The position numbers and the translations under genes are program-made. A DNA stretch of 64,000 nucleotides. Source: Pedobacter caeni. Its GTDB lineage: Bacteria > Bacteroidota > Bacteroidia > Sphingobacteriales > Sphingobacteriaceae. The DNA is taken from positions 186,001 to 250,000 of the forward strand of contig NZ_FQUQ01000005.1 of NCBI RefSeq assembly GCF_900129215.1. The letters run 5' to 3'. The notes under the pieces were generated by a model. The model was not told the DNA's origin. It saw only the letters and a list, made by a program, of their open reading frames with translations, and did not search any database. This document shows positions 18,198 through 26,760 of this stretch, one piece after another (position 1 is the stretch's first letter; each line of letters begins with the position of its first letter).

Positions 18198-18268
18198 CAA
18201 AAGTAAAACGTCTTACGCGCGTTAGTCGTAATAAATGACCGAAATGGACATAATCACGACTGAAACGG
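18198..18268 (-). promoter_or_regulatory. RND operon promoter with candidate LytTR-type tandem site
   Basis: On the minus strand CCGTTTCAGTC (from 18268) is repeated as CCATTTCGGTC (from 18247), period exactly 21 bp. The GTC-ended half-sites TCAGTC (18263-18258) and TCGGTC (18242-18237) start 58 and 37 bp upstream of a perfect -7 element TACTTTTG (18205-18198). No TTG -33 box is at the right distance, consistent with activator dependence. The pair of repeats two helical turns apart is the known layout for LytTR regulators, and a LytTR gene is the upstream neighbour. Confidence 0.55.
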
Positions 18269-18307
18269 TAAAACCTTTAACTGAAATCTGGAAGATGGCG
18301 GAGCTCC

Positions 18308-19066
18308 TTATCGGTCCAGCCAGGCCTTAAATTGCCCTGACTTCTCTTTGCTGATGATGATCTCACCGGAACTTTTGCTCTTCAAAATCACTTTCAATTT
18401 ACCATTAAAATAATTATGAATCGAAAGAATGCTGTTCACAAAAATCATATGCTGACGGTTGGCCCGGAAAAAACAGACCGGATCAAGCTGGTCTTCCAGC
18501 TCGTCCATGGTGAAGGGAACGATGATATCGGTATCGTCGTCGAGCACAAGATGAGTGATCTTAAGCTCTGAATAAATGTAGTCTATGGAAGAGACGAGAA
18601 TGGTCTTATAGCCGTCTTTATAAGGAAGCAGGAAGCGGGACCTGTAGATCACGGATTTCGATTTGATATAATCCACCAGCTGGTCCAGTGCTTTATTGGG
18701 ATTGCTTTCCTGTAAAATATGGTCGTACATGTCCAGTGCATCTTTCAGCTCACTCTTTTCTATCGGTTTTAACAAATAGGCGAGGCTGTATATTTTGAAC
18801 GCACGGAGGGCATATTCATCATATGCGGTGGTAAAAATAACCGGGCAATGTAATTCAACTTTAGGAAATATTTCAAAGCATAAACCATCTCCGAGTCTGA
18901 TGTCCATCATGATCAGGTCCGGATGAGGATTTTGTGTCAGGTAGTTCACACTTTCTTCTACACTGGCAAGGACACCCAGAATGACCGCATCAGCCCTGAT
19001 CTCTGTCAGCAGTTTGATCAGCCTGTTGGCATTTGGTTTTTCGTCTTCAATGATAAGAATGTTCAT
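18308..19066 (-). CDS. LytTR family response regulator
   Basis: 252 residues from the ATG at 19066 (MNILIIEDEK), which puts the receiver domain at the N terminus; an earlier in-frame ATG would run into the kinase gene. Phosphorylation site D55 (MMDIRLGD), acidic pocket D8, and conserved lysine in LLKPIEKSE. The LytTR DNA-binding domain occupies about 145-250. It lies 10 bases after the kinase stop and 145 bases before the RND operon, on the same strand. Likely target: the RND promoter, where a fitting tandem site is visible. Confidence 0.9.
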   Translation of the reverse strand: MNILIIEDEKPNANRLIKLLTEIRADAVILGVLASVEESVNYLTQNPHPDLIMMDIRLGDGLCFEIFPKVELHCPVIFTTAYDEYALRAFKIYSLAYLLKPIEKSELKDALDMYDHILQESNPNKALDQLVDYIKSKSVIYRSRFLLPYKDGYKTILVSSIDYIYSELKITHLVLDDDTDIIVPFTMDELEDQLDPVCFFRANRQHMIFVNSILSIHNYFNGKLKVILKSKSSGEIIISKEKSGQFKAWLDR

Positions 19067-19076
19067 ATTTCTGGAG

Positions 19077-20201
19077 CTATAATGGGAGTAAAGGTAGATA
19101 AACGGCAAATGAATTTTCATCTTCGATGATCGAAGGGAGGTTTTCCGACAACAGGGCGTATCTGCTTCTGATGTTTTGAAGGCCAATACGGGCCGAAGGA
19201 ATGGCCAGTTTGATTCTTTGGAGGTTATTGCTCACCACGATGTGTGCATCGGTATTGTAAATCCGGATGTGCAGGGGATTGGTTTTTGTAGCTGCATTGT
19301 GCTTGATGGCATTTTCAATCAGAAGCTGCAGGGTGATGGGAGGGATGCCCCGTCCGTCATCATTGGTAATGTCGACAGAGATGGTGACATTCTCGCCATA
19401 CCTGATCCTGATCAGGTATAAATAGGCATCCACAAAAATCAGTTCCTCCTCCAGGGATACGATATTTTTATTCAGGTTGACAATCATGTAACGGTATACC
19501 CGAGAAAGGTTCCTGAGGAAGACTTCTGCTTTTAACTGGTCTTCTGAAATCAACTCTGATAAGGTGCTGAAGTTATTGAACATGAAATGGGGATCTAACT
19601 GTAGCTTCAGCGACTGCAGTTCTGCCTGCATGGCGATCTCTTTAAATTCTGCTGTTTTTAGTTTTAATTCTGTGGCTTCAATCATGGTGGTTTTCCATTT
19701 TTGCAAGAGGAAGTTTCCTGTGGTTACAGCACTGATCAAAATGCCCATGATGACACATACATAGACAAACTGAAGGCTGTTGAGCTCTTCTTCGAAGGTG
19801 AGTTTTTCTTCATAGGTATAGATGAAGGAACCGATAAAGTATAAGAGGACCATCAGAATGATCACAAAGATGATCTGAAGGAGCAACTGGATACTGAAAC
19901 GGGTAAAGGGTTTTTCCGTCCAGGGGATGATTTTATCCAGCATCACCGAATTGAGTACACTCAATTCAAAGATCAATCCGCAGAAGATCATGGTGAGCCC
20001 GGCATCCGTCAGTATCTCTAAAACAGGTCTGCTAAAATAATGGTTGTAATAGGCACTGTAAGGGTTCAGCAGGTAAGACAGTAGATTCAAAACCAGGAAT
20101 AACGCCGGAATGGTGATAAACCTGAGGTATTTGTTTAATGGCCTTGGAAATACGTCTCTTGATTTGCTCATTGTTCCGCTAAATGTTCTTTTACTTTTCA
20201 A
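19077..20201 (-). CDS. LytS-type sensor histidine kinase
   Basis: 374 residues with four predicted membrane helices (about 27-46, 66-85, 104-126, 145-165), a short coiled coil and a His_kinase domain with H205 in LDPHFMFNNF, then an HATPase domain. It is the cognate kinase of the downstream LytTR regulator. It has no extracellular sensor domain, so sensing probably happens within the membrane. A 112-residue unknown ORF ends 2 bases before its start. Confidence 0.9.
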   Translation of the reverse strand: MKSKRTFSGTMSKSRDVFPRPLNKYLRFITIPALFLVLNLLSYLLNPYSAYYNHYFSRPVLEILTDAGLTMIFCGLIFELSVLNSVMLDKIIPWTEKPFTRFSIQLLLQIIFVIILMVLLYFIGSFIYTYEEKLTFEEELNSLQFVYVCVIMGILISAVTTGNFLLQKWKTTMIEATELKLKTAEFKEIAMQAELQSLKLQLDPHFMFNNFSTLSELISEDQLKAEVFLRNLSRVYRYMIVNLNKNIVSLEEELIFVDAYLYLIRIRYGENVTISVDITNDDGRGIPPITLQLLIENAIKHNAATKTNPLHIRIYNTDAHIVVSNNLQRIKLAIPSARIGLQNIRSRYALLSENLPSIIEDENSFAVYLPLLPL

Positions 20202-20203
20202 AA

Positions 20204-20542
20204 TTACATAATATGAGCCTGATCAGCGGTGTTAAAAGAGGTATTCCTGCCCGAAAATAAAAAATGATTGATCAGATCTGAACCATTTTGCATTCTTTTT
20301 TCCATGATGGCATTGATCAGATCATATGGTGTATGTATCGCCTCCTCTTCTATAAAACTGAAAGAGATGTTAAAACCATCCTCCACTCTGTTGAATAACC
20401 TATTCCTTTCGGAAGGGAGCAGCTCCAGTTTTTTCTCCGGATCGGGATTTAAAAGACCAGGCTTATGTGTGCCAAATTCCATTTGAAGCAGGAGGTTGAG
20501 CTGAAGATAGATCCTGATGAAAGTGAAGATAGGAATGATCAT
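20204..20542 (-). CDS. Hypothetical small protein upstream of LytS-type kinase
   Basis: 112 residues, not recognised. The N terminus is mildly hydrophobic (MIIPIFTFIRIYLQLNLLL); the rest is polar with acidic patches (FIEEEAIHTPYDLINAIMEK). It stops 2 bases before the kinase start and begins just after the terminator hairpin of the porin gene, so it would be the first gene of the kinase-regulator operon. Amino-acid composition looks protein-like, but no motif supports a function and no Shine-Dalgarno is visible. It may instead be untranslated leader sequence. Confidence 0.5.
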   Translation of the reverse strand: MIIPIFTFIRIYLQLNLLLQMEFGTHKPGLLNPDPEKKLELLPSERNRLFNRVEDGFNISFSFIEEEAIHTPYDLINAIMEKRMQNGSDLINHFLFSGRNTSFNTADQAHIM

Positions 20543-20559
20543 ATTTTTTATGAAAACAG

Positions 20560-20599
20560 CAGATCGGATTGTTGCGTTAACACAACAATCCGACCTGCT
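20560..20599 (-). terminator. Long inverted repeat, terminator of the porin-family gene
   Basis: 16-bp arms GCAGATCGGATTGTTG and CAACAATCCGACCTGC with one mismatch and an 8-base loop, 25 bases after the porin stop. The minus-strand tail is TGTTTTCAT. Confidence 0.7.
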
Positions 20600-20623
20600 T
20601 TGAGAAAATCAATTAATTAAGTT

Positions 20624-21193
20624 TTACAAAGGGAATGCGTATCCGATAGTGGCAATAATTCCTCTGTTTTTAACCTTGTTAGCAGCTTTGCTGATGTCAG
20701 TTAATCCCAGGGCATATCTGCCGTCAACGATGAACTTTCCAGGGCCAACAGGAACGGCTACACCGGCACCCATCTGGATTCCAAAATCAAATTTCTGAAC
20801 CTTACCTCCGTAAAATGACTCTAATTTCTTTTTGTCAGATAACAGTAGGGAAATCGATGGACCTGCATTTACGTAAACCGGTCCGAAGCTGTATTTTGCC
20901 AATACCGGCAATTCCAGGTAGTTCAGGTTTTGTTTAATGGTAAGGTTGCCACTTTTAATTTTCGTTCCCTCACTCACGTAGTTTAACTCCGGCTGAATGG
21001 AAAAGTCACTCTTGGCAACCTGAAAATTAACGCCTAATCCGGCGGTGAATCCAACTTTGTTTTTCTCTCCATCTATGTTGCTGATGGATTGCTTGCTAAT
21101 GCTGATCCCTGCTTTAGGAATCAATTCGATCTTTTGGGCTTTAACAGCTCCCAGACTCAAAACCATTACAGTTGATAATAATAACTTCTTCAT
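20624..21193 (-). CDS. Outer-membrane beta-barrel protein (porin family, PorT-like)
   Basis: 189 residues with a signal peptide (about 1-19, ending VKA). Alternating hydrophobic strands (SIQPELNYVSEG, YLELPVLAKYSF, VYVNAGPSISLLL, FGIQMGAGVAVPVG) match the small 8-strand OMP_b-brl barrel common in Bacteroidota. The C terminus ends in GYAFPL. Function is unknown; such proteins serve structural, adhesion or assembly roles. It is monocistronic, flanked downstream by a strong hairpin. Confidence 0.82.
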   Translation of the reverse strand: MKKLLLSTVMVLSLGAVKAQKIELIPKAGISISKQSISNIDGEKNKVGFTAGLGVNFQVAKSDFSIQPELNYVSEGTKIKSGNLTIKQNLNYLELPVLAKYSFGPVYVNAGPSISLLLSDKKKLESFYGGKVQKFDFGIQMGAGVAVPVGPGKFIVDGRYALGLTDISKAANKVKNRGIIATIGYAFPL

Positions 21194-21324
21194 GATTATT
21201 TATTTTGTTGATACAATGATAGGGAATGTCGCTGCGCCCTAAGGGTGGAAAGAGACCCAATTGACTAAATTTGCAACTCAAGCGTATAAATTTAATACCG
21301 AGACGATTGGCATTTTTGAAAAAG

Positions 21325-21353
21325 AAAACCCGCTATTGGGAGATAGCGGGTTT
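21325..21353 (-). terminator. Terminator of the YtxH-like gene
   Basis: Minus-strand stem AAACCCGCTAT/ATAGCGGGTTT with a 6-base loop, followed by TCTTTTTC. Lies 25 bases after the gene on that strand. Confidence 0.75.
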
Positions 21354-21378
21354 CAATTGATCAGGAATACTTTATAGG

Positions 21379-21576
21379 CTATTCCGTATAAGGGTCTGTT
21401 GCCTGGCGATATTGTTGCTTAACGTCGTTCCCGAATTCTTTTGCTTTGTCTATCCATTCCGGCGCCTGTTCTTTCAGCTCATCTACGATAGATTTGCCAT
21501 TGACACCTTTTTTTGTGACATATTTTACTGCCCCATAAACTGCGGCACCGATAAGAAGAGATTTTAGTAGGCCCAT
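21379..21576 (-). CDS. Small YtxH-like envelope/stress protein
   Basis: 65 residues: a short hydrophobic helix (LLKSLLIGAAVYGAVKYVT) followed by an amphipathic, charged helix (DELKEQAPEWIDKAKEF) and a polar tail. This resembles YtxH-domain small proteins, but the match is from pattern only. It is probably anchored at the inner membrane by its N terminus. It is monocistronic, with its own terminator. Confidence 0.65.
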   Translation of the reverse strand: MGLLKSLLIGAAVYGAVKYVTKKGVNGKSIVDELKEQAPEWIDKAKEFGNDVKQQYRQATDPYTE

Positions 21577-21702
21577 ATTGGTATATTTTAATTGTGTTTT
21601 TTAAAGAACAAGAAGGTAGGGAAAATAGTTTTGAAGAATTTAAATATCTGAATCTTCTTTAAAATGTTTACTTTCAAATTCTCTATTTATGAAATAATTA
21701 AC

Positions 21703-21719
21703 GCTGCTTATTAAGCAGC
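21703..21719. repeat. 17-bp palindrome in the divergent YtxH/TlpA region
   Basis: GCTGCTTA-T-TAAGCAGC, perfect 8-bp arms around one base, 37 bases before the TlpA-DUF3738 start. The near-zero loop suits a DNA operator better than an RNA hairpin. No regulator gene is adjacent. Confidence 0.45.
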
Positions 21720-21756
21720 AGGTCGGTTCTATTTAAAAATTACGACAATTATACTA

Positions 21757-22944
21757 ATGAAAAAAATATTATTGATCGCTCTGTTGTTGCTTAATTACGC
21801 CATGGCGCAAATGAAAAACGGAGAGACTGTTCCGGATCTCAATTTTGCAACGGTTTTGAATGCTCCGGACAGGAGCGTGAAGTTGAGTCAGTTAAAAGGC
21901 AAGATCGTTGTTCTGGAGTTTTGGGCTACATGGTGCGGGGCATGCCTGTCTGCGATGCCACATTTAGAAGCGTTACAAAAACATTATGGAGATCAGCTCC
22001 AAATTATTGCCATCAGTAATGAATCAGAAAAAAGAATTACGGATTTCCTGAAATCAAGGGCCTCAGGATTATGGTTTGCGATTGATAAAAATGATTCAAT
22101 TGCCAGGGTATTTCCTCATCAGCTCCTTCCTCATACAGTTGTCCTCTCAGATAATGGAGGATTTATTGCCGGTACCCATCCGGAAGCAGTCACGAAATCG
22201 GTGATCGATCAGCTGCTCAGTAAAAAACACGTGTTCCTGCCGGAGAAAAAAGACATCCTGTTTTCTTCTGATGAAGCATTGGTAGATTCTATTTTTCCGA
22301 TAAAAGAGGCAGGTAAACCGCGTTTCATCATGCAGCAAAGTATAAAAGGATTACCTGGTTTTAGTACCTCATATCAGTCAGACAGCATTTATAAGGGTAA
22401 AAGAATCAGCGCTGTTAATATTGGCTTGTATGGCCTTTATGCTATGGCCTATGGCGGTTATTCTTCCAAAAGAACCATTAACATGATTTCTTCCGACCGC
22501 GCTGATGCGGCTTACTGCCTTGACATCATCGTGAAAAATGAAAAGGATCTTTTACCCGAATTACAAAAAGAGTTGTTAAAAAGATTTGATATACAAGCCC
22601 GGACAGCGAAGCAGATGAAAGAGGTTTACGTATTAAAAATTGCAGATCAAACAAAGTTCAATCTTATTTCCAGAAATAAAACAGGTAAAAGGACCTATTA
22701 TGCGCGTCATGGAGAGATCGACCAGCAAGCCATTACGATGAAAAATTTTGCTGCTTATCTGGAGAACTATGGGGTGGGTAAACTAATGGTGCTCGATGAA
22801 ACCAAAGTCAATTCAACATTTGACATTAAGTTTTCTTTTCAACCCGAGAATCCTTCCAGCCTGATCAAAATATTAAGTGACATGGGGCTGGTATTAAATA
22901 AAGAACAACGAATGGTAGAGATGCTGACCATTTATCAGTTATAA
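21757..22944 (+). CDS. TlpA-like thioredoxin fused to a DUF3738 domain
   Basis: 395 residues with a signal peptide (1-17, ending AMA). The thioredoxin/AlkHP-like domain (about 22-150) has the redox pair C60-C63 in ATWCGACLSAMP and a cis-proline in LLPHTVV. The C-terminal half (about 195-395) matches DUF3738, the Soil-associated TIGR03435-type domain, with VNIGLYGLYAMAYGG and a repeat of the FxIKFSFQPE type near the end. It is secreted to the periplasm. The fusion suggests thiol-redox chemistry on an unknown envelope partner. No signalling genes are adjacent. Confidence 0.8.
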   Translation: MKKILLIALLLLNYAMAQMKNGETVPDLNFATVLNAPDRSVKLSQLKGKIVVLEFWATWCGACLSAMPHLEALQKHYGDQLQIIAISNESEKRITDFLKSRASGLWFAIDKNDSIARVFPHQLLPHTVVLSDNGGFIAGTHPEAVTKSVIDQLLSKKHVFLPEKKDILFSSDEALVDSIFPIKEAGKPRFIMQQSIKGLPGFSTSYQSDSIYKGKRISAVNIGLYGLYAMAYGGYSSKRTINMISSDRADAAYCLDIIVKNEKDLLPELQKELLKRFDIQARTAKQMKEVYVLKIADQTKFNLISRNKTGKRTYYARHGEIDQQAITMKNFAAYLENYGVGKLMVLDETKVNSTFDIKFSFQPENPSSLIKILSDMGLVLNKEQRMVEMLTIYQL

Positions 22945-22989
22945 CTGCAATGATCAGCGCTAACTGAAAAATAACAATTTGATCATCAT

Positions 22990-23019
22990 TTGCTGAAATA
23001 TATATAAGCGATATTTTTT
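22990..23019 (+). promoter_or_regulatory. Promoter of the 124-residue secreted protein gene
   Basis: TTG (22990-22992), 19-base spacer and TATTTTTT (23012-23019), one mismatch from TAnnTTTG; 36 bases before the start codon. Confidence 0.5.
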
Positions 23020-23055
23020 ATATTAGGTAAATATTCACCCTGTAATCTATTCATT

Positions 23056-23430
23056 ATGAAAAAATTAAGTGTCCTTTTCTCATTTGTTTTATTGTTGTTT
23101 CTTGCCAATGGGGTTCATGCCCAGCAAAGTGACACTTACTTTGTCGGTAAGTGGGATATCCTGATCAAGGGGCTGCCTCAGGGAGATACCGAAGCATTGG
23201 TGAAGTTCGAATTGAAAGATGGCAAATTAACCGGAAGTATTACCGGTAAAGCTGATCAGAAAGACATGCCATTTACGGATGTTGCGTTAAAAGATTCTGT
23301 AGTGGTGGTTAAGTTCGACCATAGCAGTGGTGAAGTGGAGATGAGCCTGTTGAAAAAAGACGCAGATAACATCAGCGGACAAGTCAATGGACAGTTTAAC
23401 CTGACTGGTGTCCGGAAAAAAGAAGATTAA
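23056..23430 (+). CDS. Small secreted protein of unknown function
   Basis: 124 residues with a clear signal peptide (1-22, ending VHA|QQ). The mature part is about 100 residues of alternating beta-strand pattern (YFVGKWDILIKG, ALVKFELKDGKLTGSITGK, VVVVKFDHSSGEVEMSLL), a lipocalin-like or calycin-type single-domain look; similar small proteins in Bacteroidota are unnamed. It has its own promoter and terminator. No function is proposed. Confidence 0.75.
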   Translation: MKKLSVLFSFVLLLFLANGVHAQQSDTYFVGKWDILIKGLPQGDTEALVKFELKDGKLTGSITGKADQKDMPFTDVALKDSVVVVKFDHSSGEVEMSLLKKDADNISGQVNGQFNLTGVRKKED

Positions 23431-23446
23431 AAAAGAGAATTAAAGC

Positions 23447-23470
23447 ACAGGTCGGCATCCACCGACCTGT
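23447..23470. terminator. Bidirectional terminator between secreted protein and dsbD genes
   Basis: Perfect 9-bp stem ACAGGTCGG/CCGACCTGT with a 6-base loop. T-rich tails occur on both strands (CTTTACTT on plus, CTCTTTTTTAA on minus), serving two convergent genes. Confidence 0.75.
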
Positions 23471-23518
23471 CTTTACTTATTTAACTATTAACTAACCTCC
23501 ATCAGGTCGGCAAATGAC

Positions 23519-25228
23519 CTAATCGGATTTCTTTTTCTCAAAAGCGTCAACTCCGCTTTGTAAGTATGCTGCATATTGCTTTGCTTCAAATATTGCTCCT
23601 CCCGGTTTAACCAGAGGATTCAGGTCGTGCCCGGCCAAAACATAAAACGGTTGTGAATTTGAGCCATATTTGCTGGCCTGAAAATCTCCGTTCCATCTGC
23701 CCAGATCATCTGTACTGGTCCTTAAGATTTCAGAATAATGTACCTTATCTTTTGGCATTTTGATATTCCTTTCATCCACATATAGCTGAATCAGCACATA
23801 TTTTTCTTTGATGATCCTGCCAACTTCGGGATCTATCCATACCTTATCTTCCATCTTGCGACAGTTCACGCAGGCATGTCCGGTAAAGTCGATCAGAATT
23901 GGTTTGTTCACCTTCTTTGCGTATGCTACTCCTTCTTCTAAATCAAAAAACGGATGGAAACCGACCGGTGCTTTTAAGATTTCACTGTGCTTTACTTTAG
24001 CCGGGAAATCTACTGCCACTGAATTGCCAGATGATCCACCGCTATTCAGGATGAAGTCCTGGGTATTCATTGGCGGAGCTATTCCACTTAATATGTTAAC
24101 CGGTGCTCCCCATAAACCCGGAACCAGGTACATGGCAAATGAGAGAGAAAAGATGGCGAAAAACAACCTTGGAACAGAAACATAACTAACCTCACTGTCG
24201 TGAGAGAATTTGATCTTTCCAAGAATATAAAGTCCCATCAATGCGAAGATAACGATCCATAAGACCAGGAAAATCTCCCTGTCAAACCATTCCCAATGCC
24301 ATACCAGATCTGCTGCTGAAAGAAATTTCAGTGCCAGTGCCAGTTCCAGGAAACCCAGACATACTTTCACAGTATTTAACCAGCCACCGGATTTGGGCAT
24401 GCTGTTCAGGAAGCCCGGAAATATTGCCGAAAGGGTAAAGGGAAGAGCAAGTGCCAATGCAAAACCAAACATTCCGGTTGCAGGGGCCAACAATTCGCCT
24501 TTTGAGCTGGCTTGCACCAGTAAGGTTCCGATAATTGGTCCGGTGCAGGAAAAGGAAACCAGTGCCAGAGAGGCAGCCATAAAGAAAATCCCTCCAAGCC
24601 CCTTACTGTTGTCTGCTTTCTGATCTATTTTATTGACCAATGAGCTGGGCAGCGTAATCTCAAATGCCCCGAAGAAAGAAACGGCAAAGGTGAGCAGGAG
24701 CAGAAAAAATATAAAATTAAACCATCCACTGCTGCTGAGCTCGTTCAATTTTGCAGAACCAAAGAATATGGTGATCAGTAAACCGAAGGCAACATAGATG
24801 ATGATGATCGACAGTCCGTAGATTAAAGCCTGGCCAATTCCCTTTTGCCGGCTTCCGGCCCGCTTGGTGAAATAACTTACCGTTAATGGAACCATAGGGA
24901 AGATACAAGGCATTAAAAAGGCAAGAAAACCACCCAACAGCCCTGCAACAAAAGTTTCCCATAAGGTTTTTTCCTGTTCAGTTGTTTTGAGATTTGCAGT
25001 ACTTGTGACGGCCTTACCGGCGGTGTCTTTGGCTTTAACTGCTGCTGAATCGGCTACTTTTGTTGCTTTACTGGTAACTACCGAAGTATCCGGGCCAATC
25101 TCTGTAAACTCCAGATCGTTTAATGTGCTATCAGTTTCCTGAGCATGAGCAGAGGTTAAGGACGCTATACTCAGCAACAATCCAACGACAAGCATTCTGA
25201 TGCCTGTGTTATATTTTCTTAAATCCAT
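23519..25228 (-). CDS. dsbD: Thiol:disulfide interchange protein DsbD, transmembrane and C-terminal domains
   Basis: About 569 residues from the ATG at 25228, which yields a signal peptide ending SAHAQ; the longer frame would overlap the upstream gene. A low-complexity Ala/Lys/Thr linker (about 40-85) precedes the membrane DsbD-beta domain with its cysteines in FLMPCIFPMVPL and SFSCTGPIIG. The C-terminal thioredoxin-like gamma domain carries C453-C456 in GHACVNCRKM. It moves electrons from cytosolic thioredoxin to periplasmic thiols. The usual N-terminal alpha domain is missing here and is encoded by the preceding gene, 5 bases away. Confidence 0.92.
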   Translation of the reverse strand: MDLRKYNTGIRMLVVGLLLSIASLTSAHAQETDSTLNDLEFTEIGPDTSVVTSKATKVADSAAVKAKDTAGKAVTSTANLKTTEQEKTLWETFVAGLLGGFLAFLMPCIFPMVPLTVSYFTKRAGSRQKGIGQALIYGLSIIIIYVAFGLLITIFFGSAKLNELSSSGWFNFIFFLLLLTFAVSFFGAFEITLPSSLVNKIDQKADNSKGLGGIFFMAASLALVSFSCTGPIIGTLLVQASSKGELLAPATGMFGFALALALPFTLSAIFPGFLNSMPKSGGWLNTVKVCLGFLELALALKFLSAADLVWHWEWFDREIFLVLWIVIFALMGLYILGKIKFSHDSEVSYVSVPRLFFAIFSLSFAMYLVPGLWGAPVNILSGIAPPMNTQDFILNSGGSSGNSVAVDFPAKVKHSEILKAPVGFHPFFDLEEGVAYAKKVNKPILIDFTGHACVNCRKMEDKVWIDPEVGRIIKEKYVLIQLYVDERNIKMPKDKVHYSEILRTSTDDLGRWNGDFQASKYGSNSQPFYVLAGHDLNPLVKPGGAIFEAKQYAAYLQSGVDAFEKKKSD

Positions 25229-25233
25229 TGCGA

Positions 25234-25686
25234 TTACTTTACAGGGATAGAAAATTCGACAGTTTCCGGTGGAAGACATTGCTGGTCATCACAAACCATA
25301 AATTCAACGGTTCCTTTTACCACAGGATTTGCTCCGTTTCCGCTTAGTTTTACCTGCTGCTGGAAAATCACTGAGTTTTCGAAATAGCTCACATTCATGT
25401 TAAAAGACTTTTCGAACTTTACTGTGGCTTTAGGCTCCGTAGTCTTTCCGCTGATCCGGTAGTTTTTTGCCGGACTAAAGCTGAAGGTTGTTTTGATTGG
25501 ACCACCATCGGCCATGTTCTGGGAATAAAGGTGCCATCCATCCTCAATACTGGCTTTCAGGTACAATATAGCAGTGGTTTTAGAAGTCTTCTTTGCGGCA
25601 TAACTCCATTTTACGGGTTTCAGGATCTGGCTGCTCACCGAAAGGCTAAACAGGAGCCCGAGGGTGAATAAAACTAATTTTTTCAT
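25234..25686 (-). CDS. Stand-alone DsbD alpha (N-terminal) domain protein
   Basis: 150 residues with a signal peptide (1-19). The rest matches the immunoglobulin-like periplasmic alpha domain of DsbD: the redox cysteines are C132 and C137 in VCDDQQCLPPE, the diagnostic spacing. In enterobacteria this domain is fused to the rest of DsbD; here it is a separate gene just upstream of the beta-gamma gene. It hands reducing power to periplasmic partners such as the TlpA-like proteins of this genome (inference). Confidence 0.87.
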   Translation of the reverse strand: MKKLVLFTLGLLFSLSVSSQILKPVKWSYAAKKTSKTTAILYLKASIEDGWHLYSQNMADGGPIKTTFSFSPAKNYRISGKTTEPKATVKFEKSFNMNVSYFENSVIFQQQVKLSGNGANPVVKGTVEFMVCDDQQCLPPETVEFSIPVK

Positions 25687-25710
25687 TTGATTGGTATTAG
25701 GTTTAGGTTG

Positions 25711-26760
25711 TTATTTTAAACGACAGATCGGGTGATATCCTGTAAAAGTGACTTCCGTAGAAAGGAAGGATTCCTTAATGGCTTCTTCTTTTACAAGATC
25801 TGTACTCAGGTATTTTTTATTGCTATCGCAAAGTAAGGTGACCACAACGGCACCTTCGCCCATTTGTTCTTTAATTTTAATGGCTCCGATTACGTTGGCT
25901 CCGGAAGAAATTCCTACGGCAAGACCAAGTTCTTTTGCCAGTTTTTGGGCCATAATGATCGAATCACCGTCATTTGCCTGTATGATTTCATCCAGTACAT
26001 CCAGCTTTACGATCTCTGGAATAAACTCATCAGAAATTCCCTGTATCCTATGACTGCCGACTTTATATCCTGTGGTCAGGGTAGGGCTTTCTGCAGGTTC
26101 CAGCGGATGTATTTTTATAGATGGATGGTGTTGTTTTAGTCTTTTGCCAACACCCATCACCGTGCCTCCGGTTCCTACTCCGGCCACAAAAGCGTCAGGT
26201 CTCAATCCGAAAGCCTTCAATTGCTCCCAGATCTCCATTCCGGTGGTTTTTTCATGAGCTTCCTCATTGTAACGGTTCTCAAACTGTCTCGGTAGAAATA
26301 CACCTCCATTTGCAGCCAGTTCCTCGCACATTCTGATACTGCCAAGGAAACCACCTTCTTCTTTACTCACCAGGATCACTTCTGCACCCATGCTTCGGAT
26401 GATGTCTATTCTTTCCTTACTAAGCCAGTTGGGCATGATGATTTTTACAGGATGTCCAAGTGCACGACCTATCGCCGCAAATGCAATTCCGGTATTTCCA
26501 CTGGTAGCCTCAATGATGGTGTCACCAGGGTTGATCGCACCAGAACAATAAGCTTCGTACATGATGTTCAAAGCCATTCTGTCTTTTACACTTCCTGTAA
26601 GGTTGTAATGTTCACACTTTACATAGATCTTGCCGGCTTTGTTTTTATAGTTGTAATGAAGTTCCAGCATAGGCGTATTGCCCACCAGGTGCCATAAATG
26701 TTCAAATTTTTCGGCCAGTGTATCTGTTAAGCAGGAGACGGTTTTCTCTTTAGTTAGCAT
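25711..26760 (-). CDS. PLP-dependent cysteine synthase family protein
   Basis: 349 residues of the fold-type II PLP enzymes. The lysine that binds PLP is K59 in LTGSVKDRMA, the substrate loop is TSGNTG (86-91), and the phosphate-binding GVGTGGTVMG is near 190. It makes cysteine from O-acetylserine and sulfide, or acts as a cystathionine beta-synthase-like enzyme; sequence alone does not decide. There is no CBS domain. It heads an operon with the two DsbD genes (24-base gap), tying cysteine supply to periplasmic thiol reduction, and is divergent from an Lrp regulator. Confidence 0.87.
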   Translation of the reverse strand: MLTKEKTVSCLTDTLAEKFEHLWHLVGNTPMLELHYNYKNKAGKIYVKCEHYNLTGSVKDRMALNIMYEAYCSGAINPGDTIIEATSGNTGIAFAAIGRALGHPVKIIMPNWLSKERIDIIRSMGAEVILVSKEEGGFLGSIRMCEELAANGGVFLPRQFENRYNEEAHEKTTGMEIWEQLKAFGLRPDAFVAGVGTGGTVMGVGKRLKQHHPSIKIHPLEPAESPTLTTGYKVGSHRIQGISDEFIPEIVKLDVLDEIIQANDGDSIIMAQKLAKELGLAVGISSGANVIGAIKIKEQMGEGAVVVTLLCDSNKKYLSTDLVKEEAIKESFLSTEVTFTGYHPICRLK

